DNA of 23,303 nucleotides from Paradesertivirga sp966210515 (GCA_966210515.1 CBIHLM010000071.1:1-23303), one strand, 5' to 3'. Shown: positions 8,366 to 16,080, numbered from the stretch's first letter. Numbers and translations: made by a program. Notes: a model not told the origin generated them from the letters alone.

Positions 8366-8758
8366 ATGACAAAGACAACTAAAATCATCTATTGGATTGC
8401 CACCGTCTGGCTTTCATTAGGAATGCTATCTACCGGAATAGTACAATTAATTAAAATGAAAGAGGAAGCAGATATGATGACACACCTGGGTTATCCTCTC
8501 TATTTTTTAACCATATTGGGCATTTGGAAATTGTTGGGTGTTGTAACAGTGCTTATTCCTAAATTTCCTATACTAAAGGAATGGGCTTATGCAGGCTTTT
8601 TCTTTGCAATGTCGGGAGCTGTTTTTTCTCACCTGGCCATTGGCGATGGCGCAAAAGATTTTTTTGGGCCAGTGCTATTATTAATACTGACCGCGACATC
8701 ATGGTATTTCAGACCGGCGGATAGAAAAATCAGTTCTTTGACCTCAATAAATAAATAA
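8366..8758 (+). CDS. DoxX-like four-helix inner-membrane protein
   Basis: Integral membrane protein of 130 residues with four predicted helices: about 8-28 (IYWIATVWLSLGMLSTGIVQ), 45-65 (YFLTILGIWKLLGVVTVLIP), 73-90 (AYAGFFFAMSGAVFSHLA) and 99-116 (FFGPVLLLILTATSWYF). The length, the HLGYP segment after helix 1 and the overall pattern fit the DoxX-like family. Family members have been linked to electron transfer or redox stress, but most, like this one, have no assigned reaction. It lies inside the ArsR-AHSA1 operon, 6 nt after the AHSA1 gene and 1 nt before the YdeI-like gene, so it should be controlled by the same promoter. Confidence 0.9.
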   Translation: MTKTTKIIYWIATVWLSLGMLSTGIVQLIKMKEEADMMTHLGYPLYFLTILGIWKLLGVVTVLIPKFPILKEWAYAGFFFAMSGAVFSHLAIGDGAKDFFGPVLLLILTATSWYFRPADRKISSLTSINK

Positions 8759-8759
8759 C

Positions 8760-9332
8760 ATGAACCCTAAGGCAGATTTTTATTTTAAAGGCAAGTGGCA
8801 GGAAGAACTTGAGCAATTAAGAATGACCGTTCTCGATTGCGGATTAACCGAAGAGGTGAAGTGGGGTTGTCCTTGCTACATGTTCGGGAAAAGTAACATT
8901 GTATTAATACATGCGTTCAAAGAATATTGCGCGCTTTTGTTTTTCAAAGGTGCTTTGTTAAACGATGCGAATGGCATCCTGATCCAACAAACGGAGAATG
9001 TGCAGGCAGCACGACAGATCCGGTTCACCGATTTTGGGGAAATTGTTAAGCTGGAGCCCATCCTCAAAGCATATATTTATGAAGCAATTGACGCGGAAAA
9101 AGCGGGTTTGAAAGTGCTTTTAAAAAAGACCGCAGAGTTCCCAATGCCCGCAGAATTTCAACAAAAAATAGATGAAATCCCTGTCTTGAAAACTGCTTTT
9201 TTTAAGTTAACACCCGGACGGCAAAGAGCATATCTTCTTCATTTTTCTGCGCCCAGGCAATCCAAAACCCGGGAAGCAAGGATTGAAAAATGCATCCCGC
9301 AAATTCTGGGTGGAAAGGGATTGAATGATTAG
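8760..9332 (+). CDS. YdeI/OmpD-associated family protein with DUF1801 domain
   Basis: Soluble protein of 190 residues. The N-terminal part (about 13-120) matches DUF1801, a small alpha/beta fold (LRMTVLDCGLTEEVKWGCPC, then FKEYCALLFFKGALL). The C-terminal part (about 135-185) is the YdeI/OmdA helical tail with the typical LTPGRQRAYLLHFSAPRQSK and then RIEKCIPQILGGKG. It is the last gene of the ArsR-AHSA1-DoxX operon, starting 1 nt after the DoxX-like stop codon, so translation is probably coupled. Relatives have been tied to envelope or antimicrobial stress in other bacteria, but no enzymatic function is known. An inverted repeat downstream (9417-9453) may end the transcript. Confidence 0.9.
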   Translation: MNPKADFYFKGKWQEELEQLRMTVLDCGLTEEVKWGCPCYMFGKSNIVLIHAFKEYCALLFFKGALLNDANGILIQQTENVQAARQIRFTDFGEIVKLEPILKAYIYEAIDAEKAGLKVLLKKTAEFPMPAEFQQKIDEIPVLKTAFFKLTPGRQRAYLLHFSAPRQSKTREARIEKCIPQILGGKGLND

Positions 9333-9416
9333 TTTATCTCTCAGTAGAGAGTTGAATTGCGTTTCTTCCCTGAGCATTGAATTGTTTTTCTAAAATGAAA
9401 TGCAAGAAGGGGTAAC

Positions 9417-9453
9417 CTCCAGCAGAATACCTGAAAAGATGACTCTGCTGGAG
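9417..9453. terminator. inverted repeat between convergent genes, possible bidirectional terminator
   Basis: A perfect 10-bp inverted repeat, CTCCAGCAGA (9417-9426) and TCTGCTGGAG (9444-9453) with a 17-nt loop, lies between the end of the YdeI-like gene (+) and the end of the SDR gene (-). An outer pair CCTGAGC (9369-9375) and GCTCAGG (9457-9463) could extend the structure. No long T tract follows on either strand, so intrinsic termination is uncertain. Confidence 0.45.
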
Positions 9454-9468
9454 AAAGCTCAGGTTTCC

Positions 9469-10227
9469 CTAGCTATTTGCACCACCATCAATCGTAAATA
9501 CCGCCCCTGTGGTGTACGCGGCATCCTCACTCACCAAATAAGAAACCATCGCAGCAATATGCGCGGGCCGACCATATTTGGGTATAGCCATAAGGCTCCT
9601 TTGAAAATCTGCCGAGTCAGAGTCTTCCGGATTCATGTCGGTGTTTACAGAGCCCGGTTGAACAAGGTTCACGGTGATTTCTTTTGATCCAAGTTCTCTA
9701 GCCAGGCTTTTTGTAAGTCCCTGTAAAGCACTTTTACTCATCGTGTACAATGTTGCACCGGCAAATGGAACTTTATCGGCCATGCCGCTTCCGATGGTAA
9801 CAATTCTTCCATTCGGGTTCATCCATTTAGCTGCCGCCAGGCAAGCCTCCGTCACCGAACGAACGTTTACAGCAAAGGTGGTGTCAAAGTCGCTCATGGT
9901 ATGTTCGTGAAAAGGTTTTCCATTAAAAATGCCGGCGCTGTTAACAAGGATATCGAAGCGGCCATGCTCTTCAATAATATTTTCGATCACTTTGTTTATC
10001 TCTCCATCGATGGCGTTATCCGCACGGATAGCCTTTGTCTGATATCCTTGTTCATTAAGCGAGTTGACTGCTTCTTCTGCTTTTTGCTGACCGTTCACAT
10101 AGGTGAAGTGTACAAATGCGCCCCGTTCGGCAAGGCACTTAACAATAGCAGCACCAATTCCCCGGCTGCCTCCTGTTACCAGGGCAACCTTGTTCTGTAG
10201 TGTTTCCATATCTAATAATTTTTTCAT
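9469..10227 (-). CDS. SDR-family oxidoreductase (3-oxoacyl-ACP reductase-like)
   Basis: Classical short-chain dehydrogenase/reductase of 252 residues, a cytoplasmic NAD(P)(H)-dependent oxidoreductase. The nucleotide-binding motif TGGSRGIG is at 18-25, the structural motif NSAG at 96-99, and the catalytic set S147, Y161 and K165 in the YTMSK motif is complete. PGSVNTDM and the ending GAVFTIDGGANS are typical of the FabG-like branch. Translation may start at M1 (10227) or at M7 (10209). The latter gives METLQNKVALVTGG, the usual SDR length. The gene is divergent from an HxlR-family regulator 75 nt away, a common arrangement in which the regulator controls the reductase, often in response to electrophiles or quinones. 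The actual substrate is unknown. Confidence 0.93.
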   Translation of the reverse strand: MKKLLDMETLQNKVALVTGGSRGIGAAIVKCLAERGAFVHFTYVNGQQKAEEAVNSLNEQGYQTKAIRADNAIDGEINKVIENIIEEHGRFDILVNSAGIFNGKPFHEHTMSDFDTTFAVNVRSVTEACLAAAKWMNPNGRIVTIGSGMADKVPFAGATLYTMSKSALQGLTKSLARELGSKEITVNLVQPGSVNTDMNPEDSDSADFQRSLMAIPKYGRPAHIAAMVSYLVSEDAAYTTGAVFTIDGGANS

Positions 10228-10251
10228 GCAGCGAAACTAAAAGTAAACCTA

Positions 10252-10284
10252 TAGATTTGCCTGTACCGATAAAATTGTTAGGTA
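10252..10284 (+). promoter_or_regulatory. promoter -7 element and HxlR-type palindrome in the divergent SDR/HxlR spacer
   Basis: TAGATTTG (10252-10259) matches the Bacteroidota -7 consensus for the rightward regulator gene, although no good -33 element is visible. Immediately downstream lies an imperfect 21-bp palindrome, 10264-10284, with outer arms TACC and GGTA and 7 of 10 paired positions matching around a central base. It would cover the predicted start site. Regulation of both divergent genes by the HxlR protein is inferred. Confidence 0.5.
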
Positions 10285-10302
10285 TTAACATAAATGTAAG
10301 GT

Positions 10303-10653
10303 ATGCGAAAGGAGAGCTCTAAGAACCTTGAGAATGAAATTGCACTAAATCAGGGATGTGGTATGGCCTATACATTGAATTTGATTGGAGGTCGATGGAA
10401 GCCTTCCATTTTGTGGAGGCTGGTTGCCGGAACCATGCGTTACAGTCAGCTGAAAACCTCGATGCCGAATATTTCTGAGCGTATCCTGGTACTGCAGCTT
10501 CGGGAACTGGAAAGCGACGGACTTATAGAGCGTATTGTATATCGGGAAGTTCCTCCGAAGGTTGAATATTGTTTAACACCGCTTGGCCAAAGCCTGAAGC
10601 CTGTGCTTCAAACACTGTCAGACTGGGGAGATGAGCATCGCATCGAACCATAA
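10303..10653 (+). CDS. HxlR-family winged-helix transcriptional regulator
   Basis: DNA-binding regulator of 116 residues. The HxlR signature is clear: a cysteine near the N-terminus (CGMAYTLNLIGGRWKPSILW, C19), then MRYSQLKTSMPNISERIL with the recognition helix, LQLRELESDGLIERIVYREV, and the wing PKVEYCLTPLGQSL. HxlR proteins act as dimers and some sense aldehydes, quinones or other electrophiles through the N-terminal cysteine. That is family knowledge, not proof here. It is divergent from the SDR reductase gene, with a palindrome in the shared spacer (10264-10284), so reciprocal control is likely. A short perfect hairpin (10652-10666, AATGGT-AGC-ACCATT) overlaps the stop codon. Confidence 0.93.
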   Translation: MRKESSKNLENEIALNQGCGMAYTLNLIGGRWKPSILWRLVAGTMRYSQLKTSMPNISERILVLQLRELESDGLIERIVYREVPPKVEYCLTPLGQSLKPVLQTLSDWGDEHRIEP

Positions 10654-10709
10654 TGGTAGCACCATTCTATTGGAACTCATAAAGTGGTCTGACTATTCTA
10701 TCACTCTTC

Positions 10710-11445
10710 TTATTGTTTAGATATAGCAACACTTGCAACAGTTTGCCAGTTGGTCGTCACTTGACCGTAAAGCAGTACATCTTGCGATCCGCCCTTCCAG
10801 ATAGCGTATGTTCTTATATTATTTGGTCCGATGATATGGCTAGGCACTGTCTGAAGTAATTCAGTGGAGATTCCTGTTAACACTTTGTTTAGGTCGAAAT
10901 TGAAAGTCACTTTATAATTGTCTTCAGGATCAATAGTTATGTCGGTAACGGCAAGATTGGCTTCGAATGGTAATGAGCTTGCTACTATTAAACTATCTCG
11001 TCCTCCCTGAGTATTTATAAATGTCCCTCCAAGGTTAAAAGCTAATTCAGAGTAGGGCGATTTTTTTAAAAATAATTTAACTTTTACATCCTTGTAAGAA
11101 CCTGCAGGTAAGCGGATTATTCCGGCTAAAGCATCTCCACTAAAAATGTTTGCGTTCTTTTCTACCACAATGGTCGTATCAATAAGATTGCTGCTCTTAC
11201 CAACAAAAGATATTTTTTCTATATAAATAGATGCTGATGACCAGTCAACAGAAACCCTGGTTTGCCGAAACGCTGTTTGATTTTATTGCGACTGCCTTAA
11301 TTCCGGTACCTGACGCTTTTGCAAAGTATGATATTTCGCCATGCCCACTTTTGCCTTTTTCAGGAGAATCGTCTTTTTTACAGGACGTTGCAACGGATAT
11401 TATTAACAGTAAAACGAACAAGTGCTTAAAGGTTATAGATCTCAT
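10710..11445 (-). pseudogene. lipoprotein gene broken by a +1 frameshift
   Basis: Two reading frames join into one plausible lipoprotein of about 240 residues. The 5' part (11445-11245) encodes a lipoprotein signal peptide with lipobox ATSC, followed by KKDDSPEK, which resembles the K-(D/E)2 surface-export signal of Bacteroidota lipoproteins. It ends at a TGA at 11247-11245. Skipping one base there continues the frame as DWSSASIYIEKISFVGKSSN and runs open to the stop at 10710, with LPAGSYKDVKVKLF and PFEANLAVTDITI in the style of Bacteroidota beta-rich lipoproteins. The methionine at 11168 is an internal residue and not a likely start. The break may be a real inactivating mutation, a sequencing error or, less likely, programmed frameshifting. 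Function unknown. Confidence 0.72.
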
Positions 11446-11536
11446 ATTGGCTTATAGATTGTTGATGGATATTCTTTAATATATGCAGAAGAATTAACAC
11501 CTGAAGGGATGTGTTCGTCTTTACAAGGTTTGGCAA

Positions 11537-12013
11537 TCAATCCTTGCATTCTTTACTTGCAAATCTGAAACGCCCACGATCGAAATTTATAGGCACCCCA
11601 GGTTTAAAATAGGACCTTCCCATCTTAGTTTCGATCTCGCCTACACCAAGAATCAGGCTGTCGCCCTTCATCAAAAAAGCAAGAGGATTTTTATTAATCC
11701 TTTCCTTATAAGTTCCGACAGTATATGAATAATCTGCAAACAAAGTATCCCCAATGCGCCGGCCTGTAAATTTACCATCATTGTTAGGATTGTTCCAGAA
11801 TTGGATTAGAAGATCTCCTTCGATTTTTTCCCTATCGAGAGTCCGGATATTTAAATACGCAGTATCTTTCTCGTAAACCGCTATATAACATTCCGGTTTA
11901 ATTGCAGAGATAGTGTCATTCTCATTTTGGCTGGCCTTTTTGCCACTTCCATCGCAAGCAGTAAAAAAAAATAATGCCAGCGGCACATAAATAATAAGTA
12001 GTGAAAATTTCAT
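11537..12013 (-). CDS. hypothetical lipoprotein
   Basis: Predicted lipoprotein of 158 residues, family not recognised. The signal peptide MKFSLLIIYVPLALFFFTAC ends in the lipobox FTA-C20, followed by a polar linker (DGSGKKASQNENDTIS). The mature part is probably a small beta-rich domain, with repeated short strands such as CYIAVYEKDTAYLNI, GDLLIQFWNN and GDSLILGVGEIE. The segments IGDTLFADYSY and KGDSLILGVGE suggest a fold of the type found in small Bacteroidota envelope proteins that report substance amounts, but no function can be named. It lies upstream of and codirectional with the frameshifted lipoprotein gene, about 90 nt apart. Repeated ATTGTG/CACAAT half-sites lie 62-90 nt upstream of its start. 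Confidence 0.75.
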   Translation of the reverse strand: MKFSLLIIYVPLALFFFTACDGSGKKASQNENDTISAIKPECYIAVYEKDTAYLNIRTLDREKIEGDLLIQFWNNPNNDGKFTGRRIGDTLFADYSYTVGTYKERINKNPLAFLMKGDSLILGVGEIETKMGRSYFKPGVPINFDRGRFRFASKECKD

Positions 12014-12074
12014 AATTAGCTAGGTAAGAACCCTGTAAAAATAAGGATAATAAATAAAAAACATGTATACATTT

Positions 12075-12103
12075 CATTGTGTTGGTGCACAATTTTCACA
12101 ATG
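12075..12103. promoter_or_regulatory. cluster of ATTGTG/CACAAT half-sites
   Basis: CATTGTG (12075-12081), CACAAT (12088-12093) and CACAATG (12097-12103) form one inverted repeat with a 6-nt spacer plus a further half-site. They lie upstream of the lipoprotein gene that starts at 12013 (-) and behind the nitrilase gene end. An operator is possible; no regulator is indicated. Confidence 0.3.
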
Positions 12104-12153
12104 TAAGAATGAGGATGTGATACGCGAACTTGCTTAAGATCTAGAGGCTTTTC

Positions 12154-12933
12154 CTAAAAAGGCTTCAATCTTTTTGCCAGCAGTCCAGTAGCCAGCGAAA
12201 TATCAAGATCTGCTGCAATTACACCGGTTCTTCCATAAATTTCGTGCTTGATGCATGATCCGTCCGGACTGATTATTGCACTTGCCGATTCGGGATAAAT
12301 GGAAGCGTAATTTGAACTAGCAAAGTATATGGTATTTTCCAGCGCTCTCATCATCATTGCTTTTTCGTAATACGGATTTTCTTTGTGGCCCCATTCTGTA
12401 AGTTTCGTGCCATTGGTATTGCTCCCGGCAAAGTGAGGGTGGAACACAATCTGAGCGCCGTTCCTGGCGGCCCATCGTACTAATTCAGGATAACGAAAAC
12501 CCTCATGGCATATAGTGATCCCAAATTTTACACCATTCACCTCGAAAATGCTTCGTTCTGTGCCTGCAATCCAGATGTTATCCTCTGTCGGGTCCAGCTG
12601 GTTTTTGGTTTGATACCCCAATATTTCACCTGTGTCTGATATCACATGCGCCATGTTGGTAACTCCCTCCGGAAGGTACCAGTCCATCGGAATGATAACG
12701 GCAATTGAATTTTCGGCAGCTATTTCGCATACTCTGTTCAGGGCCCATTGCAACTTCTCCGGTGAGCGTTCTTCAGCCTTATACTCCATGCCCGGATATC
12801 CGGGAATGTAAGACTCGGGGAAACAAATGATTTCAGCCTTTTCTTTTACCGCATCTTTTACTAGTTTTTCAAGCCAGTAAAGGCCATCATTTATTGATTT
12901 CGGAAAAGGAGGTGAGGCTAATGCTATTTTCAT
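12154..12933 (-). CDS. nitrilase-superfamily carbon-nitrogen hydrolase
   Basis: Cytoplasmic hydrolase of 259 residues that should cleave a non-peptide C-N bond (nitrile or amide). The Glu-Lys-Cys triad of the superfamily is complete: E40 in CFPESYIPGYPG, K110 in GYQTKNQLDP, and the nucleophile C142 in ITICHEGFRYPE. A second glutamate (E144) follows, as usual. FHPHFAGSNTNG and RALENTIYFASSNYA also fit the fold. The length is near the family norm. No neighbouring gene points to a pathway, so nitrile, omega-amide or carbamoyl substrates remain possible. The ATG at 12933 gives a natural start (MKIALASPPF, the first strand). Confidence 0.92.
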   Translation of the reverse strand: MKIALASPPFPKSINDGLYWLEKLVKDAVKEKAEIICFPESYIPGYPGMEYKAEERSPEKLQWALNRVCEIAAENSIAVIIPMDWYLPEGVTNMAHVISDTGEILGYQTKNQLDPTEDNIWIAGTERSIFEVNGVKFGITICHEGFRYPELVRWAARNGAQIVFHPHFAGSNTNGTKLTEWGHKENPYYEKAMMMRALENTIYFASSNYASIYPESASAIISPDGSCIKHEIYGRTGVIAADLDISLATGLLAKRLKPF

Positions 12934-13247
12934 GATGCAAAATAAGCAAAAGTTGGTTTAGATATCAGATGCTATGATTTACATACAATTGCAGACCTTT
13001 CTCATCTTTGTTAGAGATAACGATTAGCGTAAATCAGGAATACAATGTGGCGGATACATTCAAAATCTCGCATCAAGAGCTTTCAAAAAGGAGTTAAAGG
13101 TACTTTGTGAGTAATCAAACAAAACTCAATTAAACTCTATTGCGCAAATACCCCCTATAATTGCCGCATTTCGGTATCTGTAGACATTAATTTCTAATTA
13201 AGTTTACAGTATCAAACATACTATAACCACGGTAAATCATACAGACA
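12934..13247. other. intergenic spacer between divergent genes, no gene seen
   Basis: This 314-nt A/T-rich spacer must hold promoters for the nitrilase-like gene (-) and the DUF1801 gene (+). No exact TAnnTTTG element, strong hairpin or convincing coding remnant was found. A short open frame near 13043 (about 21 codons) is not supported by anything else. Confidence 0.5.
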
Positions 13248-13643
13248 ATGAATATGGATATTCAAGATTACAACAACTCGCAAATAGATGAAGAAAGGTT
13301 AATCTGCAACACCCTATATCAGGAAATTAACCAGAATTTACCCGAGGCGGAAAGCAAAATCTGGCATGGGCATCCGGTATGGTTCATAAACGGGAATCCT
13401 GTTGCAGGTTATAGTAAATTAAAAGGTGGGATTCGATTGTTATTTTGGAGCGGACAGTCATTTGAGGAACCCGGTTTATATCCCGAAGGTACTTTCAAAG
13501 CAGCCGAAGCCCGTTATACTTCCAGCGAACAAATTAACCGCGGCGATCTTGAACGGTGGCTTGCGAAGGCCCGGAACATACAATGGGATTATAAAAATAT
13601 AGTGAAGCGTAAAGGTGTGTTAGAGCCTTTGGTTGGCCTTTGA
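13248..13643 (+). CDS. DUF1801 domain protein
   Basis: Small soluble protein of 131 residues that matches the DUF1801 fold over most of its length: an opening helix, SKIWHGHPVWFINGNPVAGY, GGIRLLFWSGQSFEEPG, and a C-terminal helix (GDLERWLAKARNIQWDYKNI). The W-H-G-x-P strand-turn is typical. It lacks the YdeI tail present in the operon protein at 8760. Two starts are possible, at 13248 (MNMDIQ) and 13254. The gene stands alone between the divergent nitrilase-like gene and the convergent chloride transporter gene. Function unknown; relatives include YdhG-like proteins. An AT-rich perfect 7-bp inverted repeat (13638-13652) overlaps the stop codon and could be part of a terminator. Confidence 0.85.
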   Translation: MNMDIQDYNNSQIDEERLICNTLYQEINQNLPEAESKIWHGHPVWFINGNPVAGYSKLKGGIRLLFWSGQSFEEPGLYPEGTFKAAEARYTSSEQINRGDLERWLAKARNIQWDYKNIVKRKGVLEPLVGL

Positions 13644-13682
13644 TTATCAAAGTTTGCGGAGGAGCATAGCTATAAACCACTA

Positions 13683-14966
13683 TTATTTTCGAACAGATCG
13701 GTCTATTCCCAACTGAGCATTGATTAACGGAGTTTTTGGTGCCAGGAAAAAACCTGTTAAACTAGCAAACATGATTGGAATCAGGGATTGAAAACCTGTC
13801 ATCGTTCCCAAAAGAATGATGATACTTACAGGAGTGCGGGTTACGCAGGCCACAAGTGATGCCATGACACACACACTCACTAATGTTAGGTTTTGACCAG
13901 GTAACAATTGGTAAATAATTACGCCCAATATAGTACCTGCAAAAAATAAAGGAATTATAAATCCTCCACGCCAGCCAGACGTCACTGTAATAGCAATGGC
14001 AAGGAGTTTCAAAATCAGAAGTGCAAGAAGAAATTCAGTTGAGAAGCTTCCGGTTAATACTTCCTGCAGCTGGTCGTGTCCGAAGTATCGGGTTAAAGGC
14101 AGAAATGAAGCAATTGTCCCAAGTATAAAACCACCTAAAGCCAGTTTAATATAAATTGGCACCGTAAAAAAATTGAATACCGACTTCAGCTTTTTCACCA
14201 TAAAAATAAACAACCATCCAATAGCTGCTCCTGCTAAAGAATAAAAAATAGCATAAAAAATATCATTAACCTGAGGATTGGAGTAGGATGGGAATGTCCA
14301 GGTTGGACCTAAATTCAGGTGGGTAATCAGAATGAACATCAGGTAACTGGCGCAACTTGCTACAAGGGCTGGCATAAAAGCCTGGTAATATCGCGTTACC
14401 TGTTTATGGTCTAATATTTCCAGAGCAAACAAGCTTCCCCCAAGCGGAGCTCCGAACAAGGCGGTGAAAGCCGATGCCATTCCAGCAATAGTTATTGAAC
14501 GTATGTCTTCTCCTTTAAATCCCAGCTTTCGGGCGATGTATGTTCCTGTTGAGCCGACAACCTGTACCAGTGGCGCTTCCGGCCCTAAACTTCCTCCAAC
14601 AGAAATACATAATAGCGACGAAAGGATCATTGATGGATTGCTTTTTGGATCTAAGCGCCCTTTGTTAAAATGAATATTATCTACTATCAGATCAATTTCA
14701 CCTGGGTCGCCTAACTTATGTATAACTAAGCCCGCTGCCAGGCCGCCGATGGTCATTAGTGGAATTACATAAATTCCTTCAACGCCTGCAAAAAGTTCCG
14801 TTAAATGTTCTAAAATAATCCAGTAACAGCCTGCGATAATTCCTCCGATTAGGCCTAATATAGTCCAGATCAGAAACAGTTTGTTATAAACAAAAGGGTT
14901 GAATTTTAGTGGTCCCTGTAATGTATCCTTAAGTTCAAAAACCCGTCTGTTCGTAGAAAATCTCAT
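13683..14966 (-). CDS. ClC-family chloride channel/transporter
   Basis: Integral membrane protein of 427 residues of the ClC family, which moves Cl- (often in exchange for H+) across the inner membrane. About ten or more hydrophobic helices are visible. The conserved segment ISVGGSLGPEAPLVQVVGS (121-139) holds the gating glutamate E130 in the G-x-E-x-P motif. FGAPLGGSLFALEIL follows, and GWRGGFIIPLFFAGTILG supplies the third anion-path motif. The N-terminal GSGIP motif is not recognised in its usual form. The protein is shorter than eukaryotic ClCs and has no C-terminal CBS domains. The retained glutamate favours an exchanger over a plain channel, by family analogy. It is a single gene convergent with the DUF1801 gene. 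Confidence 0.92.
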   Translation of the reverse strand: MRFSTNRRVFELKDTLQGPLKFNPFVYNKLFLIWTILGLIGGIIAGCYWIILEHLTELFAGVEGIYVIPLMTIGGLAAGLVIHKLGDPGEIDLIVDNIHFNKGRLDPKSNPSMILSSLLCISVGGSLGPEAPLVQVVGSTGTYIARKLGFKGEDIRSITIAGMASAFTALFGAPLGGSLFALEILDHKQVTRYYQAFMPALVASCASYLMFILITHLNLGPTWTFPSYSNPQVNDIFYAIFYSLAGAAIGWLFIFMVKKLKSVFNFFTVPIYIKLALGGFILGTIASFLPLTRYFGHDQLQEVLTGSFSTEFLLALLILKLLAIAITVTSGWRGGFIIPLFFAGTILGVIIYQLLPGQNLTLVSVCVMASLVACVTRTPVSIIILLGTMTGFQSLIPIMFASLTGFFLAPKTPLINAQLGIDRSVRK

Positions 14967-15205
14967 TATCCTCAGTTAAAGTTGCAAATGGACAAAATAT
15001 CAATTGTTTTTCATAATAAATTTATAGCTATCTCGCATTAGCCTCTCATTGTGAAAGAGTCTTCCCAATTATGTCCTCGTTCCTTTTCTAGAAGTTGGTG
15101 TATTTTCCCGGACTCGAATCTATTCACGCCTCGTTAATTTTATGTCTTTATATTGGCAAGGCAATTGAAGGATTTATGGAAACGTGGTATTAATCAACTA
15201 ATGAT

Positions 15206-15784
15206 ATGAGACAACTATATTTTTTAGTACTGCTCCTGATGATGTTTAGCTGTAAACAGGTAACTAACACCACAAATACTGTACGTGATTCTGCTCATAG
15301 CAGTGAAAACCTTGTAGTTACAAATGAAAAACCGTTGGAAAGCGCAGCCTTCCGTGAATTTACTTTGATAAGAGGTGGCATTAAACTTCGGTTGCGCGAT
15401 TGGAAAAACACCATTAACCTGGAGAAACTTGGAGTTCCCACAGATACTTCATCAACCATCTTAGGGGAGGGTGCAGATACGCATCGGGGTTCTCTTGTTA
15501 AGAATTATAGTTATAAAGATATTCGGCTTAGATTTTTTGGTCCGCCGGGTGGAAAAGACCTCTGGCTACTGAATATGGAAGTTACCGGCCCTGATTGGGA
15601 AACCGCCAGAGAAATCAGAGTTGGCGACGATCTTAATCGATTGAAAGAACGATACCCAAAGGCTACCAACCAGTTTTCGGGGGATAAGAAGATTTATAGG
15701 TTTGCCGAATTCGAAGGTGTTATAGAATTTGTACTTAAAGAGGAAAAAATATCGATGATTCAAGTTAGGTATGAAATTCCTTAA
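15206..15784 (+). CDS. hypothetical lipoprotein
   Basis: Predicted lipoprotein of 192 residues, family not recognised. The signal peptide MRQLYFLVLLLMMFSC carries the lipobox MFS-C16. A Ser/Thr/Asn-rich linker (TNTTNTVRDSAHSSEN) is followed by a mature domain of about 140 residues with alternating strands: LIRGGIKLRLRDWKNTI, VKNYSYKDIRLRFFGPPGG, and DDLNRLKERYPKATNQF. The last of these (a helix then YP-x-A) resembles a repeat found in small Bacteroidota and Firmicutes secreted proteins that form an alpha-beta sandwich. No catalytic residues stand out. It is a monocistronic gene between the divergent chloride transporter and the gene-poor region. Confidence 0.75.
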   Translation: MRQLYFLVLLLMMFSCKQVTNTTNTVRDSAHSSENLVVTNEKPLESAAFREFTLIRGGIKLRLRDWKNTINLEKLGVPTDTSSTILGEGADTHRGSLVKNYSYKDIRLRFFGPPGGKDLWLLNMEVTGPDWETAREIRVGDDLNRLKERYPKATNQFSGDKKIYRFAEFEGVIEFVLKEEKISMIQVRYEIP

Positions 15785-15847
15785 ACGTGGTCGTTTTCTT
15801 AGGCGGGTGTAAGTGCAAGGGATAGATGAAGAGGTATCAGATTCTAT

Positions 15848-16080
15848 CTACTTATTCTTTATTTTCTTAGAAAACTCATTTTGCAAATTACCAATTGCTG
15901 TGTCGTATTCTTTTCTGTTCATAAAAGCAGCTGGGTTATAGCCTTTGCCAGGCTTATGTTTGGTATGAAGGGCAAACTGGTTGGCATAGGAGCCAAGCTA
16001 GCTATCATACCATAAATTCTTCATTGCGTAACCGAGCATCCGGCGTGCTCATGATGGTACAGGATGCATTTATGTATTCT
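15848..16080 (-). pseudogene. decayed gene remnant, C-terminal fragment
   Basis: Within a 647-nt gene-poor stretch the minus strand retains coding character. Reading back from a stop at 15850-15848, the frame gives SYANQFALHTKHKPGKGYNP, then AAFMNRKEYDTAIGNLQ and NEFSKKIKNK. Upstream it is interrupted by TAG at 15994-15992 but continues as RRMLGYAMKNLWYDS in the same frame. Further back a one-base shift yields LYHHEHA. This pattern of a continuous, charged, protein-like sequence with one stop and one shift is what a recently inactivated gene leaves. The family is not recognised, and no full copy lies in the window. Confidence 0.5.

Noticed and set aside
9400..9687. Open frame on the + strand overlapping the end of the SDR gene
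   Set aside because: It overlaps the well-supported SDR gene on the other strand and its translation has no family features.
11231..11479. + strand frame opposite the frameshifted lipoprotein gene
   Set aside because: The opposite strand has a lipoprotein signal and joins to a plausible remainder, so this is its shadow.
13043..13108. Short frame beginning MWRIHSKSR in the nitrilase/DUF1801 spacer
   Set aside because: Only about 21 codons, with no start signal and no family; not enough to call a gene or remnant.
13638..13652. CTTTGAT-T-ATCAAAG palindrome as a terminator or operator
   Set aside because: It has almost no loop, overlaps the stop codon, and no T tract follows; chance in an A/T-rich end is likely.
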